Source of the DNA: JAAYCB01 sp012744395
Lineage (GTDB): Bacteria; Planctomycetota; Planctomycetia; Pirellulales; Thermoguttaceae
Reading direction: 5' to 3'
Length of the DNA stretch: 64,000 bases
Assembly (NCBI GenBank): GCA_028703175.1
Contig: JAQVNJ010000003.1
Coordinates: 42,892-106,891 of the forward strand
A program made the translations under genes and the position numbers. Numbering within the stretch: position 1 is the stretch's first letter; every line of letters starts with the position of its first letter. Below the pieces are notes generated by a model. The model was given only the letters and a program-made list of their open reading frames with translations, was not told the DNA's origin and ran no database searches. Positions 44,768 through 54,516 of this stretch are shown here, one piece after another.

Positions 44768-46199
44768 ACCCCTTCTGGCGAATCCGGCGTTCCATCAGGG
44801 CGGCAAGTTTCATCAAGGGGAACGTGACGACAAAGAACATCACGGCCACGATGAAGTAGTACTTGCGCGGTTCGAAGGTGACGCTGATGATCGCCTGGGC
44901 CTCACGGATCACCTCGGCAACGGAAATCACGGCGACCAGCGCGGTGTCCTTCGTCAGGGCAACGACAGAATTCATCAATGGCGGGATGGCCACGCGGAAC
45001 GCCTGTGGCCAGACGATATGGCGGAAGACTTGCCAGCGGTTCAGCGCCAATGCCCGGCCTGCGAGAACCTGGCCGTAATCGACGCTGATCAACCCCGCGC
45101 GGACGACCTCGGCCATGTAGGCCATTGAGTTGGCGGCGAGGGTGCCGATGGCGGCGATGTATGGCGAGAGCCCAAGGCCCATCCAGGCAAACAGCAATTG
45201 GATCAGTACCGGCGTGCCGCGAAGGAAGTCCACGACCGTGCGGACTGGCCAGTAGATCAAGGCCATCCCGCCGCGCGGATGGTTGAGCACCAAGCCGCAC
45301 GGAATCGCCAGGAGGAACCCGATCGCCAGGGCTGCCCCGGCAATTCCCAGCGTGACGGCGAACCCCTTGCCCAGTTTGGCGACGACGACTCCGGTGGACA
45401 TCCCGCCGCTGGACCCGCCGACGACTGGACCGGAGAGGCCGAAGTATTTGTTGTGGATGGCCTGCATCGTGCCGTCCCGCCGCATCTGCTGCAAGGCCCG
45501 GTTTATGTCGGCCAGCAGTTGGGAGTCTTCTTTTCGGACGGGGATGGCCATCTTCTCTGCATACAGCAGATCGCCAACCGGCACGAATGGCCGATCCGCG
45601 GTCTTGATCTGCCACGAACCGATGAGACGGTCGCTGACGAAGCCGGTGACGCGTTTCTGCTCCAGGAGGTCGAAGATTTCCACACTGGATTTCAGCGTGA
45701 CGACCTGAATCCCGGGATAATTCTGTTCGAGATAGCGTTGGTAGGTCTCGCCGAGGACGACGGACACCTGGCGGCCGTCGCATTCCGCGATGGAGTAAAC
45801 CTTGGCGGGGTTATCGCGATGAATGAACAGTTGCGCTCCGGACTGGTAATACGGTTCGGAGAAGCTCACCCGTTTCGCCCGCTCGGGGGTAATCGCCATC
45901 GAGCCGATGATCGCCTCATACTTCTCGGCCAGCAAACCCGCGAGGATTCCGTCCCACTCCGTGGCGACAAGCTCGATCCGACGGCCGAGGCGCTCGGCGA
46001 TCTGGCGCGCGACATCGACGTCAAATCCGGCCAGATTTCCCTGGTTGTTGTAGTAGCTGAATGGCGGGTACTTGCCCGTCAGCGCCACGCGCAGGGGGCT
46101 GTCGCTGTTCTGGGCGATGGCCGGGGCCGCCGGGCAGAGGCCCGCCAGGATGATGCCCAACAGACAGACAATCCTCACCGCCGCGGGCAGGCTAGGCAT
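44754..46199 (-). CDS. Fused substrate-binding protein and permease of an amino-acid ABC transporter
   Basis: 481 residues from the ATG overlapping the ablA stop by 8 bases. A signal peptide (about residues 1-28) precedes a periplasmic binding domain (PLRVALTGKYPPFSYY, YEAIIGSMAITPERAKRVSF). From about residue 275 there is a membrane domain with the EAA-type loop GRALALNRWQVFRHIVWPQA. Such fusions tether the binding protein to its own channel and are known for several amino-acid importers. Its position inside the abl operon suggests lysine-type substrates. Confidence 0.88.
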   Translation of the reverse strand: MPSLPAAVRIVCLLGIILAGLCPAAPAIAQNSDSPLRVALTGKYPPFSYYNNQGNLAGFDVDVARQIAERLGRRIELVATEWDGILAGLLAEKYEAIIGSMAITPERAKRVSFSEPYYQSGAQLFIHRDNPAKVYSIAECDGRQVSVVLGETYQRYLEQNYPGIQVVTLKSSVEIFDLLEQKRVTGFVSDRLIGSWQIKTADRPFVPVGDLLYAEKMAIPVRKEDSQLLADINRALQQMRRDGTMQAIHNKYFGLSGPVVGGSSGGMSTGVVVAKLGKGFAVTLGIAGAALAIGFLLAIPCGLVLNHPRGGMALIYWPVRTVVDFLRGTPVLIQLLFAWMGLGLSPYIAAIGTLAANSMAYMAEVVRAGLISVDYGQVLAGRALALNRWQVFRHIVWPQAFRVAIPPLMNSVVALTKDTALVAVISVAEVIREAQAIISVTFEPRKYYFIVAVMFFVVTFPLMKLAALMERRIRQKGFAHD

Positions 46200-47508
46200 C
46201 GTCCTCTCTCCTCTGGTACCGGCCATTACCCGCCGGAACGAGCGAGATCGTCTCGTCGTGGTCGGCCATGAGCTTCTCGATGCCAACGGCCTTCCATTCG
46301 TCGGCGTCTTCCAGGCCGAGTTGGAGGCTGCAATTCTCGCAGTCTCGATTACAGAAGATCGGCTCGTGGCTGTCGGGCTGTTTGTAGGTCGTAATCACGC
46401 CCTCGTAATTGCGCAGCACGACCTTGTTGGTCGACCACGAGATCAGATAATTCGGTGAAACGGGAATCTTGCCGCCCCCACCGGGTGCATCGATCACGTA
46501 TGTCGGGACGCAGAAGCCGCTGGTATGACCGATCAGGCTCTCCATGATCTGGATGCCCTTGCCGACCGGCGTGCGAAAATGGCTCAGGCCTTCCGACAGG
46601 TCGCACTGGTAGAGGTAATACGGCCGGACGCGATTGGCGACGAGCTTGTGCACCAGGGCCCGCATGATCCGCGGGCAGTCGTTCACGCCGGCCAGCAGCA
46701 CCGACTGATTGCCCAAGGGAATCCCCGCGTCGGCCAACCTGGTGAGCGCTCGCCTGGCCGAGGCCGTCAATTCGCGCGGATGGTTGAAGTGGGTGTTGAT
46801 CCACAACGGGTGATGCATTCTGAGCATATCGACCAGGCTGTCGGTGATCCGCTGTGGCAGCACCACCGGCGTTCGGGTGCCGATACGGACCACCTCGACG
46901 TGATCGATCCCGTCCAGTTCCGTGAGAATCTCATCCAAGCGTTCGTCGCTGAGCAGGAACGGGTCGCCGCCGCTGAGCAGGACGTCCCGAATCTGCGGTG
47001 TGTGGCGAATGTAGTCCATCCCGGCCCGCATTTCCTCGCGCGAGGGAATGGAGGCCAGGTCGCCCACCCGACGCTTCCGTGTGCAGTGGCGGCAGTACAT
47101 CGAGCAGGTATTGCTGACAAGGAACAATACCCGGTCAGGATAGCGATGCGTCACGCAAGGAGCCGGCGAGTCTTCGCCTTCGTGCAATGGGTCGGCCATG
47201 TCGCCGCGACTGATGATCATCTCCAGTGGAGAAGGAAACGCCTGCCGGAAGACGGGATCGTTCGCCAAGTCGCTGGTGTTGATCAGCGAGAGGTAATACG
47301 GGGTGATCGACATGGGAAATTTCGCAACGGTGCGGGCGAAATCCTCCCGCATCCGGGCGTCGAGCTGGACACCCAGCGCCTTCTCGAACGTATCCAGGTC
47401 GCGCACGCAATGCCGCAGCTGCCAATGCCAGTCGCGCCAGTGCGAGAGTACGCCGTCTTCGTCAACCGTCCGAATGATCTGCTTCTGTTGTTTCGACATG
47501 GTTTGCAT
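46192..47508 (-). CDS. ablA: Lysine 2,3-aminomutase
   Basis: 438 residues. The radical-SAM cluster motif CxxxCxxC is in TCSMYCRHCTRKRRVGD (about residue 135), the SAM loop includes LLSGGDPFLL, and the C-terminal Cys cluster (CNRDCENCSL) near residue 405 matches the zinc site of the family. With PLP and SAM it converts L-alpha-lysine to L-beta-lysine, the first step to N-epsilon-acetyl-beta-lysine. AGGAAATGAACCC precedes the start. It is the first intact gene of the abl operon. Confidence 0.95.
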   Translation of the reverse strand: MQTMSKQQKQIIRTVDEDGVLSHWRDWHWQLRHCVRDLDTFEKALGVQLDARMREDFARTVAKFPMSITPYYLSLINTSDLANDPVFRQAFPSPLEMIISRGDMADPLHEGEDSPAPCVTHRYPDRVLFLVSNTCSMYCRHCTRKRRVGDLASIPSREEMRAGMDYIRHTPQIRDVLLSGGDPFLLSDERLDEILTELDGIDHVEVVRIGTRTPVVLPQRITDSLVDMLRMHHPLWINTHFNHPRELTASARRALTRLADAGIPLGNQSVLLAGVNDCPRIMRALVHKLVANRVRPYYLYQCDLSEGLSHFRTPVGKGIQIMESLIGHTSGFCVPTYVIDAPGGGGKIPVSPNYLISWSTNKVVLRNYEGVITTYKQPDSHEPIFCNRDCENCSLQLGLEDADEWKAVGIEKLMADHDETISLVPAGNGRYQRREDDA

Positions 47509-47512
47509 GGGT

Positions 47513-47857
47513 TCATTTCCTCGCTGGCGGTGTGCATGGATTCGTGCAGGCTGGCTCGGAGACCAAGTTGGGAGAGGCGTCCAGGTGCGAACGTTCCATG
47601 AGTTCGACTACCCGTTCCAGTAAATGCGTGATCGCTGCCTGCTCCGCCTGCGACAGTTCCCCCCAGCGATTCAATGAACCGGTCTCGGACCAATTCCGGA
47701 GTCGCTTGAGCCAACTCCCTGCCGACGGGAGTGATCACCAATTCGACCTTGCGGCGATCTCGGCGGCTACGTGTGCATGCCAGTAACCCCTCGGCTGGAA
47801 GCCGAGCTGCGATGCCGTTGGTGGCGCTGCCCCTGTAAGGCTGGCTTCCCTGCACAA
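47513..47857 (-). pseudogene. MarR-family regulator, 5'-truncated and frameshifted
   Basis: The first part reads TNGIAARLPAEGLLACTRSR and DRRKVELVITPVGREL, the wing and end of a MarR winged helix. At a run of six C on the plus strand (47659-47664) one base too many shifts the frame; removing one base gives RFIESLGELSQAEQAAITHL and LERVVELMERSH to a stop 4 bases before the ablA start. The N-terminal dimer helices are missing. It was probably the local regulator of the abl operon. Confidence 0.65.
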
Positions 47858-47860
47858 CAG

Positions 47861-48451
47861 GGAAGTCAGATTTATTGCGGAGTAGTAATTCGGTGCTCGT
47901 GGCAGAGCGAATGTGAACGAATGGCCAGAATTTGAACGATTGTGCGGATCGATGGCAGAATTCGGCGGTCGCACCGCTGATCCCCGCTGGAGTCCCCAGA
48001 GAACTCGTAACTCCCTGGGATATTAATAGTTATGGCATTGCGATGTCTGTCCATGATCTTGCATGTTCTTTCTTCCGAGAACTGTTTATGCACGAGTGAT
48101 TCTATCAAAAATGAAAGCCTGGTTCAACCAGGAGGGTCTTCTTGGGGTACGGGCCAACGGCCGGTTTGCCTCCCGGAGCTCTGCTCCGGACTGGATCCAA
48201 AGCGATGCACGATGGCTCTTGGTAGGGGTGTTCGATCTTGTATGTTCGTGCCGTGCATGCGGCGGCAGCGAGAGTCGTGCCAAGATCGATAGCGCTGGCG
48301 TGGGCGTGTCTGACAGCGGTGCCGGCAAGCGCTCCGTGATTCGGCAACTGCTTGCGGATGTCGACTTGGCGGACGAGAGACTGCGTTGTGTGCCGCAAGA
48401 ACTTGATGCTTGGCAATCTCGCCAGATCGTCACAGGGCGCGCGGCCGAGCG
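47861..48451. other. Spacer without recognisable gene
   Basis: Open frames on both strands cover about 48063-48455, and one minus-strand frame (48105-48416) has protein-like composition, but I do not recognise any of them and none has a good ribosome binding site. Confidence 0.3.
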
Positions 48452-50665
48452 TTAGAGGACGTCTTCAAACAGGCGCGGATCGGCGGGGCGGGGATACTTG
48501 GCGCACGCGTCGCGCGCCTCTGCGGAGAGGGGGATGCTCCAGGCGTCGAAGACCGCGGCGATGTTCTGGCCGGTGATCCGCGAGAGGCGAACCGCCCATT
48601 GGTCGCGCTTGGCGGCATCGTTCTGCGGCCGTTCCGCTGGGGACAGCGTGCGATATTCGGCGAACAGCTCTTCCAGCGCGTTCCAGCCGAAGGCCTGCTG
48701 GAGACGCACAAAAGTCTCCAACGCCAGGAACGGGTCGCGGCACCAGTCTGCGTGGCGCTTGCCGCCGGCCACCCACTTGCGGACCGCTGCGCGGATGCCG
48801 GGGGCGCCCATCCGCGTCTTCCGCGGCGGGATTCCGCAAACGTGCTCCATGTTGTAGAGCGTGAACAAATTGACGGTCACCTCGCCAGTGCCGCTGAAAG
48901 TCCAGTCGCGATTCTGGTGGTTGTGGCCAAGTTCATGAAAGAACCCCCAGTCCCCCTCGGTTCGCAGCTTCTCCAGATCGACAAGGTCCTTGGCAGTCGC
49001 CTCGGGGATCATGATCGGGTAGCCCGCGTGCATCCAGCCCGCACACAACTGCACGTCCGCGCAGAACCGTTCGGCGAAGCGGCGCTCGGGCGGAATTGCG
49101 GCCAGGCGCGCGTCCTGATCGGCGATGTCATCCCACAAGGCGAGCAGGGGGGAGGGGTCGTCCAGGCCTTGCACGGCGCTCAACGGAACCGTGAGGATCA
49201 CCTTGTCGCTTTCGAGTTCGGCCCAGGGGGCCGGGCTGTTGCGGACCGCGGCCGGCCAGGCGGCCGGCGTGTCGCGTCCTTGTTTGAACCAGGCCGCGCG
49301 GCAGGCGTTGCGGATCGTCACCTCGAGCAGCGCTTCGGCCGAGTCAGCCTGCTTGTCGGGAACGACCACGTAGAGAAGCCCCCCGAACGGCGACGAGACC
49401 GTGGTGCTGGCGGCGGTCAAGGGGATCTCAAGGTCGACCTTGGGAGCGCGGCGCCACTGGTCGTGGTGCGTGTTGTCGCAGGTCGTCGCGCCGATCCGCA
49501 GCTTGAGGCCCAGCTTCTCGGCGCCGGCGGGCAGCTCGACGGTGACCGGCTCGCCCGCCACCGCGTAGAGTCCCGTGCCGTGCCATCGCGGGATGCCAAG
49601 ATCGATGGTGAGCGTGCCGCGGTCGCGGGGCGCGCCGGCGGGCGGGAGGCCGGGATAGGCGGCGGCGGCCGGGTGGGCGGGCCACACGTCGAGCGGCCTG
49701 GCGAGCCATCCGGCCTGGTGATCCAGAAGTGCCAGGCGCGCGGGGATGTCGCCGGCCTTCAGCGGCTGCTCTGGAGAAGGCAGCCGGGCGGCCGCGGGCG
49801 AGTCCATCAATGCGTCGAGCGAGCGCGACAGCTCGGTCTGGCGCGGCGGCAAGACGGATTTGGCGGCGCAGAGAGTCTGGTTGATCTGGCGCAGGAGGAC
49901 CGGGTCGGAGACGTTTCCCTCCGCGGCCAGGCGGGCGGCCTGCACGGCATTTACGCCCGCCGGCAGGGGGAAGGCCGCCAGATAGCCGTCCGTCGCGGTG
50001 CGGTCGGCGATCTCGCTGCTGATCAGCAGGCCGGCCGGGCCGAGCAGGCGGTTGAAGAGGTTCTCCGTGGCGAGGGATTTGCCTTGCGAGACCTGCCGCC
50101 AGCCCCAGCCGATGCCCGAGGCCAGCAAGCCTCCGCCGGAGACGATGAACTGGCGGATCCGCTCGACTTCGTCAGGCTTCAGGCTGTCGGGGTAGACGGC
50201 CAGGACGGGGAAATCCGCGAGGCTCTCGAGCGAAGGGATCTCAGTGACATCCAGCGCACCGATGGCGTCCAGGGCTTTTGCGACGGGCTGGTTCCGATAG
50301 ACCGCCACGGTCGCCTTGCCCTGGCCGAGCCAGGCGACGCCGTTGTTGATAAAGGCGGCCGTGTCGGCCTTGGATGTCCCCTCTTCCGTATAGAAGGAGG
50401 GGTGCCCGACGGCGAGCACGCGCCCTTTGCCATAGAAACTGGCCGCGGCCACCGGCTGGACGGCCCGGCCGCACTTCGCGCCGACGACGGGGAAGGCGTG
50501 CGCGCCGACACACAGCACGACACCGGGGACTCCGCCCGAGTCGATCACTCGGACATCGCGCAGCAACGCGGCCCGCGCTTCGCCAACCGATGGCGGCCGA
50601 TTCGTATCCGCAAAACAGATTCCCGGCAAGCACGCCAACGCGCAGCATAAGACTCTTAACGCCAT
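48452..50665 (-). CDS. Secreted M60-family metallopeptidase (enhancin/TCAF-like)
   Basis: 737 residues from an ATG after GGGAGACG, with a signal peptide. Residues about 30-230 resemble the class-I amidotransferase-like domain that precedes M60 domains in TCAF-type proteins. The peptidase part has the zinc motif HELGHNHQ with a downstream Glu in TGEVTVNLF (about residues 600-620), the gluzincin pattern of M60. M60 enzymes cleave heavily O-glycosylated proteins such as mucins. With a GH109-like and sialidase-like protein in the same window this points to attack on O-glycoproteins. Confidence 0.85.
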   Translation of the reverse strand: MALRVLCCALACLPGICFADTNRPPSVGEARAALLRDVRVIDSGGVPGVVLCVGAHAFPVVGAKCGRAVQPVAAASFYGKGRVLAVGHPSFYTEEGTSKADTAAFINNGVAWLGQGKATVAVYRNQPVAKALDAIGALDVTEIPSLESLADFPVLAVYPDSLKPDEVERIRQFIVSGGGLLASGIGWGWRQVSQGKSLATENLFNRLLGPAGLLISSEIADRTATDGYLAAFPLPAGVNAVQAARLAAEGNVSDPVLLRQINQTLCAAKSVLPPRQTELSRSLDALMDSPAAARLPSPEQPLKAGDIPARLALLDHQAGWLARPLDVWPAHPAAAAYPGLPPAGAPRDRGTLTIDLGIPRWHGTGLYAVAGEPVTVELPAGAEKLGLKLRIGATTCDNTHHDQWRRAPKVDLEIPLTAASTTVSSPFGGLLYVVVPDKQADSAEALLEVTIRNACRAAWFKQGRDTPAAWPAAVRNSPAPWAELESDKVILTVPLSAVQGLDDPSPLLALWDDIADQDARLAAIPPERRFAERFCADVQLCAGWMHAGYPIMIPEATAKDLVDLEKLRTEGDWGFFHELGHNHQNRDWTFSGTGEVTVNLFTLYNMEHVCGIPPRKTRMGAPGIRAAVRKWVAGGKRHADWCRDPFLALETFVRLQQAFGWNALEELFAEYRTLSPAERPQNDAAKRDQWAVRLSRITGQNIAAVFDAWSIPLSAEARDACAKYPRPADPRLFEDVL

Positions 50666-50737
50666 TTTCGTCTCCCGATCCCGCATGGCGATGGCAGATT
50701 CAGCGATACCGGGCCTCAGCCAGGCACACTCCATCGT

Positions 50738-52603
50738 TCATTCTTTCGAAGGAGGCTGCAAGGGGTCGCGAGCAACCGGCGGAACCGCCTTGCGACGTTG
50801 CCCCGTGCAGTTTTCGCCGGCCGACTGCGGCGTCCCTTGCGGCGCGCCCGGCACGCGGCCTTCGTGCATGGCGGACCATAATCCCCAGAAGAACCGCCGC
50901 GCGTTGACCCCCAGGCGGCGCGTGTTGTATCCCCCCTCCTGGACAACAAGGGTTGGCAGCCTGAGGCCGCCGAGGATCGCGCCGTTGGCTTCGAAATCCG
51001 CCGCCCGGAGGCTCCAAGTGCCGGTCGGGTCGCCCTTGGCCGTGTCCAGACCTAAGGCAATCACCAGGAACTCGGGCCGAAACGGCGCGAGCAACCGCAC
51101 GGCCCGATGCAGCGCTTCACGATATCGCGGGCCGTCGACTTCCTCGGGCAGCGGCAAATTCCAGTTGAAGCCCGTGCCGGGACCGCTTCCCCTTTCGTCG
51201 TCGAAACCGCTGAAATAGGGGTACGCCAACCGCGGATGCCCGTGGATGGAAATTGTCAGCACGTCGGCGCGTTCGTAAAAGATGTCCTGCTGGCCGTTGC
51301 CGTGGTGATAGTCGATGTCCAGGATCGCCACCTTGCCGAAGCGGCTGAGGTAGTTGGCGGCGATGGCGGCGGAATTGAGGTAGCAGAAACCGCCGAAGCA
51401 ACGGCGTTCGGCATGGTGGCCGGGCGGTCGGACGAGTGCATACGCGATCGGCCGCCCCTGCAAAACCGCGTCGGCCGCGGTCAGCGCGCAGTCGACGGCG
51501 CGCTCGGCCGCGGCGTGCGCGCGGCGGTTGAGCGGCGTGAAGGTGTCGATGCAGTAGTACCCCGCCCGGATCGCCAGTTCCTTGGGGGGGCGCGCCACGT
51601 TGCGGATCGGAAACACGTAGGGATAGACCGAGTTGTTGTCCGGAATGCTCTCGCAGACTTTTTTCAGGTACCTGACGAAGTCCGCGTCGTGCACCGCCCG
51701 CGTGTGGCTCACGGGGTAGTTCTTCGGAGGCACGGCGGCGAACAGATCGCTTCCGCCGATCTCCTTCATGATCGCAGAAATCCGCACGGGGGCTTCCACG
51801 TAGCCGCGGTCGCGGACATCATGAATCCCGTGCCGGTCGTTGACCACCAGTGCAATCTTCAGGTCGTCGGGAATTCGCGCAACCAGCGGGAGCGGAGTCT
51901 CCTTGGCCGGATACCTCGGCTCCCGCAATCGGATCACCGGGTCCTGGAACGACGCGACCACCTTGTCGATGTACTGGCTGCTGCACACGTGGCCATACTC
52001 GCGCTGGAGGATCGCGCGGACGATCGCCCGTGCCTGGGTTCGTGCCGGGGCCAGATGCTGCCCGAGGTCGTCGAACACGAGGTACGGCGGGTTGCTGCTC
52101 TGCGGCGTGATTGGCGTCTCGTAGGCGGTGTTGGCAATCGGGCGGGCCCCGTAGCGCTCGTAGAACCGCAGGCGAGCGGCGTTCTGCCGCAGCGCGGTGC
52201 GGTCGGCGCACAGCGCCGGATCGTCCGGCAGACACTCGAAGAACAAGCCGACGGCTCGAAGCAGAACGGCCTCCTGCCGGACTCGTTCGTACAGCGCCCC
52301 GCCAATCCCGCGATCCAGCATGTGCCGTGCGGTCGCCAGGTAGTCCAGAAAGCAGAAGTTCAACTCGGGATCATGAGCCATGAAGGCGAATCCCTTGACC
52401 TGGAATCGGGCGCCTTCCGCAACGAACAGCGAGGAGCGGAAGCGGTACTTCATCGGGTTCCGGAGCCGCTGGGGGATCTCCAGGATGACCGCCTCGCGCA
52501 AGCCGGGAAACTGCCCGCGCAAAATGGCCTGCACCTGGGCAAGAGCCGACTGGTTGCTGGGGCGGTGGTCGTCAAAGATGCCTCGAATCCGGAACATTCG
52601 CAA
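50738..52603 (-). CDS. GNAT-like acetyltransferase fused to histone-deacetylase-fold amidohydrolase
   Basis: 621 residues. Residues about 1-200 look like an acyltransferase (GNAT) domain: FCFLDYLATA, GIGGALYERVRQEAVLL and RLRFYERYGARPI are typical of its second half. Residues about 240-590 form a class II HDAC/acetylpolyamine amidohydrolase domain with the His pair PPGHHAE, zinc ligands in DIDYHHGNGQQ and the Asp in GLDTAKGDP. Such deacetylases remove acetyl groups from polyamines or protein lysines. Having a predicted acetyl donor enzyme and a deacetylase on one chain is unusual. No signal peptide, so it is cytoplasmic. It precedes the M60 gene by about 70 bases on the same strand. Confidence 0.8.
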   Translation of the reverse strand: MRMFRIRGIFDDHRPSNQSALAQVQAILRGQFPGLREAVILEIPQRLRNPMKYRFRSSLFVAEGARFQVKGFAFMAHDPELNFCFLDYLATARHMLDRGIGGALYERVRQEAVLLRAVGLFFECLPDDPALCADRTALRQNAARLRFYERYGARPIANTAYETPITPQSSNPPYLVFDDLGQHLAPARTQARAIVRAILQREYGHVCSSQYIDKVVASFQDPVIRLREPRYPAKETPLPLVARIPDDLKIALVVNDRHGIHDVRDRGYVEAPVRISAIMKEIGGSDLFAAVPPKNYPVSHTRAVHDADFVRYLKKVCESIPDNNSVYPYVFPIRNVARPPKELAIRAGYYCIDTFTPLNRRAHAAAERAVDCALTAADAVLQGRPIAYALVRPPGHHAERRCFGGFCYLNSAAIAANYLSRFGKVAILDIDYHHGNGQQDIFYERADVLTISIHGHPRLAYPYFSGFDDERGSGPGTGFNWNLPLPEEVDGPRYREALHRAVRLLAPFRPEFLVIALGLDTAKGDPTGTWSLRAADFEANGAILGGLRLPTLVVQEGGYNTRRLGVNARRFFWGLWSAMHEGRVPGAPQGTPQSAGENCTGQRRKAVPPVARDPLQPPSKE

Positions 52604-52750
52604 ATCCCCGCGCTAAACCGTTCGGATGTGATCCGCAACCGACCCGCCGGCCCCGGCGGCGATTCTACGACGGCGAGGACGGCGAAAGCAATCGCCTCGG
52701 CCTGATCCCGCCCGATGCCAGCGCGCCGGGGCCGCGCGGCCACCTGGTGG

Positions 52751-54061
52751 CTAACCGGATGGGGGTATTGCTTCTTCCGCCTTGCCCTCGGGCGACGCGG
52801 CGGCCTGCACCCTGCGCCACACGCGCAACAAGTTGCCGCCCCAGATGTTCGTGATCTCCTCGGCCGTGTATCCGCGGCGGAGCAGCTCCGCGGTCACGTT
52901 GAGCGCGTCGGCGTGGTTCTGGAAACCGGGAACTCCGCCCCCGCCGTCGAAATCGCTGCCGACGCCCACGTGGTCCAGGCCGGCCACCCGAACCGCGTGG
53001 TCGATGTGGTCAACAAAGTCCTTGAGGCTGGCCGGCGGGTAGCGGCGGTCGATTTCAGCCAACTCCCGCCGGAACCGCCCCTCCGGCTGCCTGGAGGCGG
53101 CCGCCAAATCGCCTGCGCTGACGCCGATCCGCCTGGCCAGATCGGCGATTGCCCTGTTCCTCTCCGCCGGCGACTTGAGGAATCCGCCCACGGCGACGAT
53201 CTGGATCACCCCGCCATTGGCGCGGAGCATCCGCAACTGCTCGTCGGTCAGGTTGCGAGGATGGGGATTGACCCCTGAGCAGCCGGAGTGCGAAGCGATC
53301 ACCGGCGCTTTGGAGATCGCCGCGACATCGCCGAATGTGCTCGCCGCGGCGTGCGAGAGGTCGATCATGATGCCCCGGCGGTTCATTTCGGCGACAACCC
53401 GGCGGCCCAGCGGGCTGAGGCCGCGATGCTCGGCCTCCCGGTCGCCGAGTCTTGCCGCGGGATTGCAGGAGTCGCAAATCTGGTTGTGCCCGTTGTGGCA
53501 GAGCGTGATATAGCGGACGCCGAGGTCGGCAAACCGCGCCACGTTCGACAGATCGGTGCCCAAGGCATAGCCGTTTTCGACGCCGATCATGATCGCCCGC
53601 TTGCCCGCCGCGGCGATCCGCTCCACGTCGTCCGGCGTGGTCGCCAACTCGCAGCGGTCGGGATACATCGCGGTCGCCAACCGGCGAATCGCCGCAATCC
53701 GCTCCAGGGCAGCCTGATGGGCACGGCGGTACCCCTCGGCATTGCGGGCCTGTTGAGAAACGTAGGCCGCCAGGAAGACGCCGTCGACGCCCCCGGCGAC
53801 CATCTTCACCAGGTCGCACCTGAGCCGCGGCTGCTCGATGCCGGGGTCGAGCTGCCCGGTTGCGTATTGCGGCCCGGCGATGTCTACATGGGTATCCAGC
53901 GTCAGCGCAGCGGCGTGGACCTGCCGGGCCTTGGCCAGTAGCGGCTCGTCGGCGGCCGTCCGCTCGGCACACTCCGCGCCGAGCGCGTGCCCGGCCGCCG
54001 CAATCCACGCCAACCCGGCAACCAATCCCCACCACCGCCACGCCCTGCGGACCCGGTACAT
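52751..54061 (-). CDS. Membrane dipeptidase (renal dipeptidase, M19)
   Basis: 436 residues from an ATG that opens a signal/anchor peptide (YRVRRAWRWWGLVAGLAW). Zinc ligands of M19 are in LDTHVDIAGP (H and D), the bridging Glu in GVENGYALG, His in IDLSHAAAS and in ASHSGCSG, and Asp in GVGSDFDGG. M19 enzymes hydrolyse dipeptides outside the cytoplasm, which would fit completing the digestion begun by the M60 peptidase nearby. It diverges from the polysaccharide-deacetylase gene. Confidence 0.9.
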   Translation of the reverse strand: MYRVRRAWRWWGLVAGLAWIAAAGHALGAECAERTAADEPLLAKARQVHAAALTLDTHVDIAGPQYATGQLDPGIEQPRLRCDLVKMVAGGVDGVFLAAYVSQQARNAEGYRRAHQAALERIAAIRRLATAMYPDRCELATTPDDVERIAAAGKRAIMIGVENGYALGTDLSNVARFADLGVRYITLCHNGHNQICDSCNPAARLGDREAEHRGLSPLGRRVVAEMNRRGIMIDLSHAAASTFGDVAAISKAPVIASHSGCSGVNPHPRNLTDEQLRMLRANGGVIQIVAVGGFLKSPAERNRAIADLARRIGVSAGDLAAASRQPEGRFRRELAEIDRRYPPASLKDFVDHIDHAVRVAGLDHVGVGSDFDGGGGVPGFQNHADALNVTAELLRRGYTAEEITNIWGGNLLRVWRRVQAAASPEGKAEEAIPPSG

Positions 54062-54516
54062 TGTTTTCGCTCCGGAAGCTGCCGCTCCCCTATTCGGGGG
54101 CAATCGTGAGCATTTATTGCGGCAATCATGCGCATTCCGCACTGCGCGGTCAAGGGCCCGTCGCCGCCGGCCGCCGGCCGGGCGACCGCCAGGCCGTCAA
54201 GGGCAGGCGTCTTGGCTTGTGGCGGACACCGGGCGAACGAGCCGGCGTCAGGCTTGCCGGTTCTGATTGCGGGCGGGCCGCTGCCTGTGCAATAATCTAG
54301 CTCCAGCCGGAGATCGGTCTGCTGTTCCGCTCAGACGCGGGCGGTGAACGGTCGTCATCTTCGCAGTGGTCTCCTCGCCGGCGACGGGCGAGGAGCAGTT
54401 CGCCGGCGGCGCGGCATCGGGCGGCACGAGGCGGCCACGCATGCGGTCGCCCGCCGCGTTGGCCGTGAGGCACGGCCCCTGCGGGTCTGTAGCCCTTTTT
54501 TCAGGAAGGATCACCG
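54062..54516. other. Divergent intergenic region
   Basis: About 455 bases between divergent genes must hold both promoters. No sigma70 boxes or operator repeats stand out, and no gene is supported. Confidence 0.35.

Noticed and set aside
48063..48455. Protein-coding gene upstream of the M60 gene
   Set aside because: Frames on both strands are open, but no ribosome binding site, motif or family match supports either.
48410..50650. 746-codon plus-strand frame
   Set aside because: Shadow of the M60 peptidase gene, which has a signal peptide and zinc motif on the other strand.
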